NCBI RefSeq assembly: GCF_030272615.1
Contig: NC_081415.1
Coordinates: 102,280,796-102,344,795, forward strand
Length of the DNA: 64,000 nt
From: Cryptomeria japonica
Lineage: Eukaryota > Streptophyta > Pinopsida > Cupressales > Cupressaceae
Direction of reading: 5' to 3'
The position numbers and the translations under genes were made by a program. Every line of letters begins with the position of its first letter. The first letter of the stretch is position 1. This document shows, in pieces, positions 22,501 to 34,500 of this stretch. Below the pieces are notes generated by a model that did not search any database, was not told the origin of the DNA, and worked only from the letters and a program-made list of their open reading frames with translations.

Positions 22501-25500
22501 CAATTTTATATAGCTCTATGGTCATGAATATGTTTGTGCAACTGTATAACCCTTAGCTGTACCAACATACTCAGTACAGATTTGTCCCAAGTGCAGCCTG
22601 TATTCAGGCAGGTATGTACAACTGTGGTATACAGCTATATAGCCATTAATGTTGTATTAAACGAGTAATGTTATTATTTTAAAAAATGGTTAACAGGTGT
22701 GTCAATTTGGAAAATAAATACATCCTTTAATATTTGGAGTGACTGAGAAAGTTTGACATGCCATAACAGGGAATGCTTGAAGATGAGAGCCCTGCGTACA
22801 TTTTCTTTCTTTTGTAGGTGAAGCATGGGAATGTGCAGACTATTTATGTACAAACCTAAGAATGGCACTATATTTCCAAAATCTTTGTGGTGCCACTTTC
22901 TGGTAAATTGATAAAATTATATTTTTCTGATTAACCGCGTAGCCTAGAGGGGGTCATAAGCATCTAGAAGTTGATATAAAATATCGACATGAACAATATT
23001 AAGTCTATCCTATGAATCATGAAGACAACAAACAACTCTAGACTCATATGGAGCAAGCTGTGTCATGTCCCTTTTTTTGGATTAAAAAAATTAATAATAT
23101 TCTTTAAGTTGCGCCCAATCATTTCTAATTTCTGGGGCAACTTAATAAAATTATTATAATTAATTGAAAAAGAGTTTTAAAACATTACCTATTAAAATAA
23201 AAGTATTTTTATATGCTTAAATAAAAATTAAAGTACTTTTAAAATACTTGAAGGAAAATTTAAAACCCAAAGGCCCTATTTGAAAAGGTAAATCAAAGAA
23301 GCACCTATCTTTATTTGATCATCAGGAATTCATTTGATTTCTTCCATTTTGGAGTTTATACTCATTTAAACTCCAAGGACGACAACCCTTGACTAGATTC
23401 TGGGGACTAGGAGGATGAAAACCCTCTTGGCTCTCCATTTCAAGAGATCAAGCAAATAGATGTTTGGGAGCTGTTCACATCAACATAAAACCAATCACCA
23501 TAGGAGGAGGTTATTTCCAAGCAACAAAAGGCAGATCCTAAGGCTGTGCTCAGATTGGTAGCTGGTCACCATCATTAACCACAGGCTTTCACGTCTGAGA
23601 TATTGGCGCCTAGGGTTTATTCAAGCTTTGGGGAGGAAACAACAACTAAGAATAGCAAATTGAACCCAGGAATCAGCACATCTGAAGGCGGAAATTTGGA
23701 AATTTAACATATTGACAACATTGTCAGACCTCCAGAGCTCCCCTCGTTCATCTCCAGATCTCACACATAGCTGTGTTAAGGCATGAGGGTCTGTAACCAG
23801 CACTTGGGCAGCTAAATGAGTTGTAGACATTCTCGCAGTTGTACAAATTGTTTGTAGAGCTTGATGGTGAGTACATTTGTTTGTAATTTTTAAGTTAATT
23901 AATCCAGTTCTGCATACAGCATCATATATCTCTGACATTGAATAAAATATTATTTAGATAAGTTACTTCTATCATGTTGATTACCTGTGACATCTGACCT
24001 AAATTTTATTGTTAACTAGCAGATTTCAAGGGTTTTTTCCATTAATTGCTGTTTGCCTAAGCATTACAAATAGTTTCAGTTGGTTGTAAGTTCAGAAAAC
24101 ACAAAGGAATCTCATTAAAAAAAACATTAGGGATATCACATGCTACCTACATAATGAAAGGTGAATATAAAAGCCCCAAAATCCAATCAATGTTCAAAAC
24201 ACAAAAGTTATCTTTCTCAAGCGTTAAGCATCAAAAAAGAACGATACCTTTTTCAATGCCTCCTCTTTGCTAGGTTGACTTTGATGTTGAAGTCGAATAA
24301 AGAAAAGTTGAAGCTTTTTTGCTGCTTCCATGAAGTCCCTTGCATGCCTCTCTACATCAACTGTATGAACATAGTACAACAAAATATTATGAATTTGAAG
24401 TTGGCATGAAAAGAAAACAACCAAGGAATTAATATGAGCACAGACAGATGAATTATTCCTTTTCCATTTCCTTTAACAGAGAGTTCATATCTGGAATTAT
24501 AAGACAAGTTACAGAATGGATGTGACTGATTTCGTCAATTATGATCAGCAATTCTAATGCCCAGAAATTATCTCCTACGTAGTTACATGGTCCTATACAA
24601 AATTTTAAGGGTAGAAAAACATGTCAGTGGGACATACACATTGGATGTAAATGAATGTAGCCAACAGAATGAAAAGTAACAGAAAATGTTCATATTGCTA
24701 GGCTTCCGTCAGAAGGCATAGCAAATTAAAAAAAAATTCCTACACAATACTTTGTGTCACTAAGATTCCTATTACAACTTTCCAAACACTTTTGAGTACA
24801 GAAGGATCCAACATAAATGGCAATTGTATCTTTTAAAAAACTAAAAATGTTAACTAGCTTGTTCAGATATATAGATCCAATCTTTAATTTCTCATCAAAA
24901 CTACTAAGTTAACATACAATTAGGTTGGGGGAGCCTTACTTACAAATTTGATGCAAAATGTTCACGAACTCTCCAATAAGTGTTCCCAATACCTCTAATA
25001 CATACATCTATTCTATGTCATCGACAACAGTAATGGCATGTGTACTTTAATATGCCATTGCATCATGTTTTTCCTAGCCGTTGATCCTGTTCAAACCATA
25101 TCATTTCCAAGCCAATTGCAACTTCACTTAAAACCATAATAACCAGGAGACAAAAGGGTAGGTACTGTTGATGTGTTTTTTAGGCACATGCAAACACAGA
25201 ATAAAATACCTAAAAGTATCTTATCCTCTCTTGAACAAAATCTCTCAAATGCTGAAGATTAGCTTAAGGATCACTTGAGAAGACTCCAAGGTTCATGAAT
25301 GTCGGGTCACTACATGTGGATAAACTCATTGGTTTGATGTGATTATGCTGGAATCACAAGGGGACTTACATTTGAATGCCTAAATGCTTGATTTGCTGGA
25401 ACTTGATCATTTGATGCTGGAATATGGTGATGCTTTTTTGTCCTAACTAGCTTGATTTTTAAAAAATGACAAAAGGTAAAGGGTTGAGAGAGTTTATACT

Positions 25501-28500
25501 AAGGCCTAGAATGTAAGAAGATAGATGAATGATTAGATGGAATCCTACTAAACGAGGTCTCACCATCAAACTGAACAATTTGACACAAGCTTAGTGCAAT
25601 CTTCTAAGGACATTTCAAAGATGTTCAAATCATTACCATCGAACACTGCTCACCATTCAAGTTAATGCATAAACAATGGATGTATAGCGATTTGAAGTTA
25701 AGCACATAGTATTCCAGTTGACCATGCAAGGCACACTTGCAATCAGTATGAGGCTAGTGGTATGGACTAGACAGATTTCACATGAATACATTCAACAAAT
25801 TCCTCCATTCAATCTAATTTATTTATCATCTAACATGAAGATCCAACAAGAAACCATGCACATTGTAAAAAAACAACACACTCCACCATAACTTCGATGA
25901 AAATGGAGTTCATTTACAACTTAGGCAACGATTTCTACCTCTACTCTAATTACTATTCTATTCTTCAAAAACTATTTATTCTTCTATTGCTATTAACTAT
26001 TAGCTAACTATTCTAGCACTATTAACTATTAACCTTACAAATGAAAAGCTTGAGCTTTATATAGAGAACTCATTTACAATGAACGGCCAGGATTGAATCT
26101 CTATCAATGGCCAAGATTTTACAATGAAACCCTAATTAGGGTTTGTTACAACAATCCCAATTTGGCCAATGAAATGATTACAACATAACAAGGGTAGGTG
26201 CCTTGAAGTTTCTGCCATCACCGGTGAGTCAAGTACATTGAATCAAGACATGCTGAGGTAGACCTTCCTTGATTGGCAGAGATAGTGACTGGGACAATGA
26301 CTAAGACGCAACTTCCAACTTGCACTTTATAGACTTGATTTGATTCTTCATCATGAAGGGATGTTGAGAGACATCTCTTGATACTCAACATTATCCAGTT
26401 TGCTTAAAGTGATGATGATGATGAGAAGCAAACTTTGATTAACTCTTCTGAAACTATCTACTCCCTCGATCATGCTCAATGTAGGTCTTGCGATGACTTT
26501 GGTTGATCTTCCTTCGTTTTCAACATACTTGATGAATGATGCAAATGGTTGAATGTAGCTCTTCATCGTACTAACTTCGATTCTTGGATTCCCGAAGGGA
26601 ATTCAAGATTGTTAAACATCCTTCCATCATGTAGGTTATCCTTCCTTGATACTCTAGTGCCTTTAGGTAGTTGCATGATTTCTCCTTTGCACTCCTATGA
26701 TCTTTCCATATCAATGTGATAGAATGAGAACCTTGAAGATATCCCGCTCTATGCTTGCAACTATGCAATTGAGGTGGTGAGAGTCTTTAAACACTTTGAG
26801 ATCTTCTCTTCCTTGATGTTTGCTGACGAAGCTTCTTGAAGAGGTTCTGCTTGTATCTTGCTTCATCTCCTACAAAACAAACAAGCAAGCATCAAATACA
26901 ATTGATATATAGGTTTAATAAGAGCATAAAAAAAGAATTTACCCTCATGAAGTGACACTTGAAGTTGTTTTTGCGCTCCTTGGAGACGAGTTCTTGAAGT
27001 TTATTCCACCCTTGATGTTCATTAAGTTGCCCTCGTCTTGCCTTTGAATTTACTTTCATTCTTGAAATTCGCTTTTGCAGCTCTAAACATGAAGTTCGCT
27101 CCCCTATGTCCATTCATGAAGTTCACTCTTGCATGTTGAGTTTGTGAAATTCAATATGAAATTCGCTCATGCATGCTAATTCATGAAGTTGAGATTTGCT
27201 CATGTAGATTTGAAGATGAAGTTGAGATTCGCTTATGTATGTTTGAAGATGAAGATTGCTCTAGATGGTGTGCATGTGAAGCTTGTTTCAATCAATTCAC
27301 TCCAATCTTCTAAGTCATGAAGTTCACCTTTGTAAAAATTCGCTCCAAATCTTCAACTCCTGAAGTTTGCTCCAAACCTTGAACTCATGAAGTTCACTTT
27401 AAAATCTCTCAAACATGCAATTCGCCCAAATTATGAATTCATGAAGTTCACCTTCATAGGGAATTCGCTCCATTTTCCCAAATCATGAAATTCGCTTTCA
27501 ACCTCTAACTCATGAAGTGCATTTTGTATAAAGTTCGCTTCATTTCATTGATTCATGAAGTTCTTTTGAATGGAATTCGCTCCTAATCATCAACTCATGA
27601 AGTAGACTTGCATGAACTTCACTCCATTTTCATGACTTGTGAAGTTCGCTTGAAATGTCTCAAACATGAAATTCGCTTCAAAAGGCCAAGTCATGAAGTA
27701 GGAAGTTCGCTTCAATTTGTCAACTCACAAAGTGCATTTGAAATCCGCTCTAAGTGGTGTGCACATGAAGTCTTATTTCAATCACCTTGCTTGCTAAGCT
27801 TGCTTGTCTCTTCCAAACATGAAGTTCGCTCCAAATTTGTGACTCATGAAGTATGAAATTCGCTCCAAAATGCAAAGTCATGAAGTTCGCTCCAAACTTG
27901 CAACTCATGAAGTATGAAATTCGCTCCAAAATGTAAAGTCATGAAGTTCGCTCCAAACTTGCGACTCATGAAGTATGAAATTCACTCCAAAATGCAAAGT
28001 CATGAAGTTCGCTCCAAACTTGCAACTCATGAAGTAGGAAATTTCGCTCCAATTGCTGAACTCATGAAGTAAGAAATTTCGCTTCAATTTGTCAACTCAC
28101 AAAGTGCATTTGGAATTGAATCCATTCAAGGCGATTGCTATCAAAAATTCTTCATTTCTCCTTCAACTTCGCTTACGTGGACTCGCTTATGTATGCTCAT
28201 TAATGAGATTCGCTCCAAAAGGTGAAGTCATGAAGTCACTCCAAGAGGTGAAGTCATGAAGTTTGCTCCAAGGTTGCAAGACATGAAGTTCACTCCAATT
28301 TGTCAACTCATGAAGTAGGAAATTCGCTCCAACTTGTCAACTCATGAAGTCGCTCCAAATCTCCAACTTGTGAAGTCGCTCCATTTAACATGTTCATAAA
28401 ATTCGCTCATCCCTTCCTATTTGTGAAGTGCTGAAGTGCGCTCATATCCTCCAATTTGTGAAGTATGTTTTTCTGTTTCAGTTTGTGAAGTGCGCTCTCA

Positions 28501-31500
28501 TTGGCCCGACTCATTCAAAATCATCCCCTCTTAGGCATCAACTTAGCTTTAAGGAAAATGCATCTATTTAGTTGCCTTGTATCTTGTCTTGGGTGCATTC
28601 GCTCATCTCCTTTTAATCATGAATTCGCTCCAAAGTCACAACTCATGAAGTCGCTTCAATTTTCAAACTCGTGAAGTTCACCTTTACATGAAATTCGCTC
28701 CAATTTGTTGATTCATTAAGTATGAACCTAGCTCCATTTTCTTGATTCAAGAAGTATGAACCTCGCTCCATTTCATTGATTTGTGCAGTTCGCTTCAAAC
28801 TTCCTAAAAATGAAGCTCGCTCTAAATTGCTGACTCATGAAGTATGAACCTCGCTCTAAATCCTCAACACATGAAGTCGCTCCTATCAGCCATCACATGA
28901 AGTTCGCTCCTCTCCTTGAAGTGATGAAGTACGCTCTTCTAGCCTTGAGCATGAAGTGGATTTCAAACTTGAAGAAATTTGTTGTTAGTAAACATGATGC
29001 ACTTGCTCGTTCTTCTTCATCATTCCATGAGCTTCCCTTTGCTTTTGTATCAAACTCCAACTCTGTTTAAGGTGGTGAATCTCCTGCAATCAGCTCTGTA
29101 AGTACATAGTAATGGTCTGATCTACCCTCTTCATGTGATTGAATCTTGGTATTGTCCCTTTCCCAAATGTGGATGTTGATGTGTGAGTCCTCCTTGAATT
29201 TGATTTGCCTTGGAGTGTAGTCTTTGAACTTCCTAATGAAATCATCTCTTTATCAGCTTTCGGTCCCCTTATCAAAACCTAAAAGACACATAATGAATCA
29301 AGAATCCTGCAAATAAAACAATCTTACACACCCCCAATGCATCATTAATTGTGCTTTCAAATATCAATTCAAATCTGGAAAATAACAATCTACTGATGGA
29401 ATTAGTCCTTGAAATCAGTTCTGATCTGAATTTTGATCCTCAAATTTGTAGCTCTGCCTCTCTGTCTGCTGCAATTCGCTGTCTTTAGATTGCAGAGCAG
29501 ATCGTATCAATTGCTTTGATTGATGCCTTGGAATGAGGATGGATGTCCTCTTATATAGACGGTGGATGTTAAAGGGTCTGTTTTACTCTATCTTCATTAA
29601 AGTGACACATCTTCATTCAGAGGCCAGCTCCTTATTTTTTGTTGCCACACCTTGCAAGGACTGATGAGGTGGATACTTTATCTTTTAAAATTCCGGAAAA
29701 AAAAAAAACTTTTCTTCCATTCAAAATTTCTGGTGGGGCCCATGCAATATCAAGGAAAAAAACATTTTTCATTCTCAGCCAGTGGTTAGTGGGTCCCAGC
29801 AAGAGTCCTTAAGACAAATCAATTTAATTCTCCATTTTGAATTTAAAGTGGAGCCCAAAATGTGATGTGGCAAAGATGGATAAAGAAATGTGAAGTGTTG
29901 TGGGGGAAGGGAAGAGTGGTAGGGGAAATACCACGTGAGGAAGGGAAGGAGAGGATGTTTGGGAAAAGGGAGACATAACGGGTATGGGTAGGAAATACGT
30001 GGGGTGAGGAGGTTTAGGATGTGGGAGGTAAAAGAGGTTGGTGAGAGAAGTTAAGACATATGGGGAGTAGAATGGAACGGGAGGTATAAGGGGTAACAAA
30101 AAGGGTAAGGGGGTAAGGTTATAATGGGCTGGGGTTTAGGCTAGGGGAAGGAAGGTGTAGGTAAAGGGAGGTGTAGGTAAAAATGAAGGTATATGTAGGT
30201 GAAGGGTAGGGGATGAGTATGCTAGGATGGGAAGAGGGTTGGGTAGATAAAGGTATAGGTTAGAAGGTGGGAGGTGAATGAGATGGAAGGGGTGATGGAG
30301 GTAAAGGTAAAGTCATGGTTAGATATTATTTTGAATTATCTTCTTTCTTGTTTTTGTTTGGAGTGGTTTCATTGAGAAACAAAGAAGTTATGGATGTTTT
30401 ATGGATTGCAACTTTCAGATATCTTGAAAATAGTCATGTTGCAGCGTTTGGTACGAATGAATATGGAAGAGTTGAGACCTATAAGTGGATTCATTGGAAA
30501 AAAATGTTAATAACCTTTCATTTTATTTTGGTTTGAGTCATTTTTATGCAGATTTGTGAAAGTTATGAAGGTTTTGGTGAAAACCAGTTTTACGCTGTCT
30601 TAAATGGAGTTGCTAGAAAGGGTTTGTAATTATCTTGTGATTTCACCATTGAAAAATTAATGGCTTGAATATTCTGAAAGTAGACTCAGAGGGTTTTCAT
30701 TTGAGTATGGTCTTGTTTTCGTTTGGTTGAGTATTTGTTGTGAAATATGATGCCCTAGCAGGCAGCAAGCATACATTTTCCAGATTTATGACAGTCAAAA
30801 TTGGTCTCAGTACAGAGATGATAACTGTTTATTTAACCGTTGGATCTTTATTAATTTTGGATATGTTGTTCGTAATCAAGTTGTCTAAAACTCCACCGGA
30901 GCGATTGGACTATTATTTTCTGGTTTGGAAGTTATTAATGTTGGAGTGCAGGTATAGAAAACTGTCATGTGAATGACAATCACCTTGATGATAGTGATTT
31001 GGATTCTTTCAATGAACAATGAAGTTTAATGGTTTGCAAAGATATAAATGATTGGATATGTTTGAGACAGCATTAATGAACCCCTGTAGCATGCATGGAA
31101 GTATGACTATTGAGATGTGATATATTACCTTGAAATCAGTATGGTATATGAGTTTGATGTTTTAGTACCTTGATAAAGAGTGTTGGATGAACTTGAAATG
31201 GATTTGGATGAAAGTAATATGATAATATGAGGAATTTTAATATGTTTATGCCTCTGACATTGAAGATATTGTGTTGAAGATTGAACTCCATGGTTGATTT
31301 GGGGTTCTTGGTTGGTTTTTTCATGATCCTCTGCATCATAAAGGTAGTGGTAGGGGTAGGTTAAGGACGTGGGATGGAATTTAGGAAATATAAGGTAGGT
31401 TATGTGGGTGAAGTAGGTTAGGATATGGGAATGGGTGGAAGGAAGGATAGATGGAGTATAGAAAGGTAGGTGGGTAGAGGATATGGTAAATGGAAGTGAA

Positions 31501-34500
31501 GCGTGGTAGGGGAGGTGGAAATGGAAGGAAATGGAATGGTGAAATGGTGATGGTAATGATGAGAAATGGAAATGGGAGTGATCGGGTTTGGGCACCCACT
31601 GACAAGACTAGGAGAAGTGGAAGGGATTATGCCTTGACTAGGCAAAGGGAGTTTTAACCTCACTTCATTCTTAAGAGGGGGACTTGATCAGCTCCTGAGC
31701 AATTACAAACAAAAAGGTTAATAGAAAAGACTTGACAACCACTAACAACTAAGCTAAGACGACTAACCTAGAAAGCAAAAAAGTGGGGGTCCCCATTTGC
31801 GATGGGGCAAAGTGTGAGTACCTCACAACAGGTACCAATATGGAGATGAAGAGACCAACCAAATTAGGGTTAGTAAGTAAATAAACAAGGAGATAGCTAT
31901 ATTATATATGAATGTAATCACCAAAAATTGTGGGTACAGAGACAAATGCACAATACATGTTCCTATTAATGAAGTTTCCCGATAACTTTGCTTAAAACAA
32001 ATTTTCATCCAGCTCCTAGCCCTCATTATTATTGTTCTGTCCCAGTTGTTCACTGAATCCTTTCTCCCAAGTTGTTTTCCAAATCTTTGATGGCCTTTCA
32101 TCTCCTCAGACTCCAACCATACTAGAAAGAGAAAAGATACCACCTAACAACCTTTCTCGCAACTTTTTGAAGTTTATCATGGCTTTTCACGATAACCTAC
32201 TAGCATAAACCCATATAAACTCAGGTCCAATATAAATCAACAGGGACCATTTCCGATGTTTTGAACCGATGGTGATGGCCTCTATTTGGCTCTTATTTTG
32301 ACATGTAGAACTGTTCAAACTGAATGTTATTCATTTTTTTTTAAGTTTCTTGTTTTATTGTTAAGATATTGACTATATATATTGTAACCCTTCCCAACAT
32401 GGTGCTCAAGAATGTCAAGGTGTCTATAAAAATGAATAATATAATAGTAAGACTCAAGAGTTAAAGCAACTATCCAGATTAAAAACCATCATTCACGAGC
32501 ATAACAAAGTCTTGAAGAGCAAATAAACTTTGAAATTAACGCTCAAGAATGTCAAGGTGTCTACAAAAATGAATAATATAATAACAAGACTCAAGAGTTA
32601 AAGCAACTATCCAGAGAGAACACTATTATTCATAACCATAACAAAGTCTTGTAGAGCAGAGAAACTTAGAAACTAACTTTTTGTGCTTTTGTCGACCTGT
32701 TTCCAAAGTTGGAAGAAGAAGAAATCCGACATGACTACTTTAGACCAACACTCAAGAAATCAAACAATTACCGAGCTTGACTTGTAAGTAAAATCCGACA
32801 ATACTCCATCACTTTTTGGATGTCAGTAGTTCAAATGTTAGCTCATTCTTTTTGAAGGTTGTGTTGAAACTGATAGCTACTGTATTTGGGTCATTTGTTA
32901 AACACTATGAATTCCTTTCAATGTTAATGTGTAATGGCTGTCCATGAAATGACACTATCATGTGCCCTTTTTTAGATTAAAATAATTAATAATATTTTTT
33001 GTAGTTGGACCCGTTCACTTTTATATTTGGGGCAACTTAAATAATTCTATTCTAATCTATGTTACCCCGAATTTTTGGGATAGGGGAATGGGGGGAACGG
33101 GAAAACAGGTTTCTAGGGCGGATTTTTTTTTTGCCATTTTAGGGGACGGTAGAGGGGACGGCTATATAAAAAAAAGGAAAATTTTAAAATAGATAGGAAA
33201 ATTTCAAATTTTAAATATATTCATATAATAACATTGATAAATGATAGTTGAAATTCATAAATTGATATACATGACGTAACTTAATACTATGTAACTATAG
33301 TTAATTCAAATTGCTTTCAAATTTTCAATTTCATTCATTCATAAATATAATCCGATTGAATCTAGAATCAATTATCACTGTCAATATGCATGTAATCATA
33401 TGAATATCAAAATGCCCAAAGGCTCCGAGTTTCAACAAAATGAAAAATATCATATATCAATGTATCACACTATCATATATCAAAATACTAAAAAGACTCA
33501 AAAGAGTCAAGAGACTCATGACTCAAAAGTAAAACAAAGAAAGTATGTTGCTGCCCTTAATCTTCATCAAAATCAATCTCACTGCCACTATCAGCCTCAA
33601 CCTCAAAGGTTGCATCATCCAATGGAACCCCAACTAATCCCTCATGCCTCGTCCCCATCAAACTAGGTAGCATGTTAGGGATTAATATTCCACCGTAAAG
33701 CTAGACTCTATTGATACTGTGGAGTCTGACAATCCCTAAGTCGCAAAGCACTATGCACAACCACTAACTTCTTTGCTCGTCGAGAGGTAAGCCTATTCCT
33801 CTTGATGGAGTGGATAAAGGTATATGTAGACCAATTCCTCTTTGCAACAGAAACTAGCAACCTGTGAAAGTAGGTGAATGGCAAGCATCCTCAACTCTAG
33901 TGCATTTGCCCCATGCCATTACTACCATCCAATAGGGTTTCTTTGTGCCATTATTGCTCTATCCATCCTCACCTTTGGTGTGTTAAAGTTTGGACCATCA
34001 AGATTTAAGAAGGCAACCCATTGTTTGCAAAGTATACCACCCTACTCAGGTGAATACATCTTTTGAAGTGCCTGCATGAACCCACGTCTCACCTCGGTAT
34101 CATCAAAAGGAGGGCACCTTCCATTCCTAGGCTCGTACCATTTGGGATTTGCTGCAAAGGCTGCCATGTGAAGTGGAGTGTTCATAGTGTTCTACCTCCG
34201 CATGACAATGGGCTTAATATACTCCTCATATAAGTCCAATTGTTGATCCTTAGCTAAAATTACTTCATCTTTTGAATCACACTATCAAAAGTTTCATATC
34301 TCTCTCCAAGATTAGGAGAGTCCATATCAACATATCTGATGACATCTACAACAAGCAAGATGTGGAGCAAACATATCTAAAAAGTGTTAAAAAATATTTC
34401 AAATAAGAATAAGAATAAATTAATTGACATGGAAACTTAAAAACTTTGAAAGATTCAACAATAAAATTAAAATATCAAAATCAGAAATTTTTTCATAAAA

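Larger units (their letters stand above)
25166..31830 (-). mobile_element. Giant LTR-like element A, 6,665 bp
   Basis: The block starts TGTTGATGTG and ends CCTCACAACA and is flanked by exact 5-bp duplications GGTAC (25161-25165, 31831-31835). About the first 1 kb matches element B at 40167-41130, and the last 150 bp matches B's end, including a 'gggggtccccatt...atggggc' hairpin. A minus-strand TATA box lies about 890 bp from the left end. The tips form the short TGTTG/CAACA inverted repeat typical of LTR ends, yet no internal second LTR, gag or pol was found. The simplest reading is a solo LTR more than 6 kb long in the same orientation as MED28. Inside are a minisatellite, purine tracts and only short unassigned open stretches. 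Confidence 0.7.

Noticed and set aside
31125-31663. Overlapping minus-strand frames of 74-156 codons rich in P, S, H and F
   Set aside because: They arise from the purine-rich composition of the plus strand; three frames are open at once and none has a domain.
29172-31830. TGTTGATGTG at 29172 as the inner end of a 5' LTR in element A
   Set aside because: The ten-base match to the left terminus is not followed by any similarity, and the proposed LTRs would not match each other.
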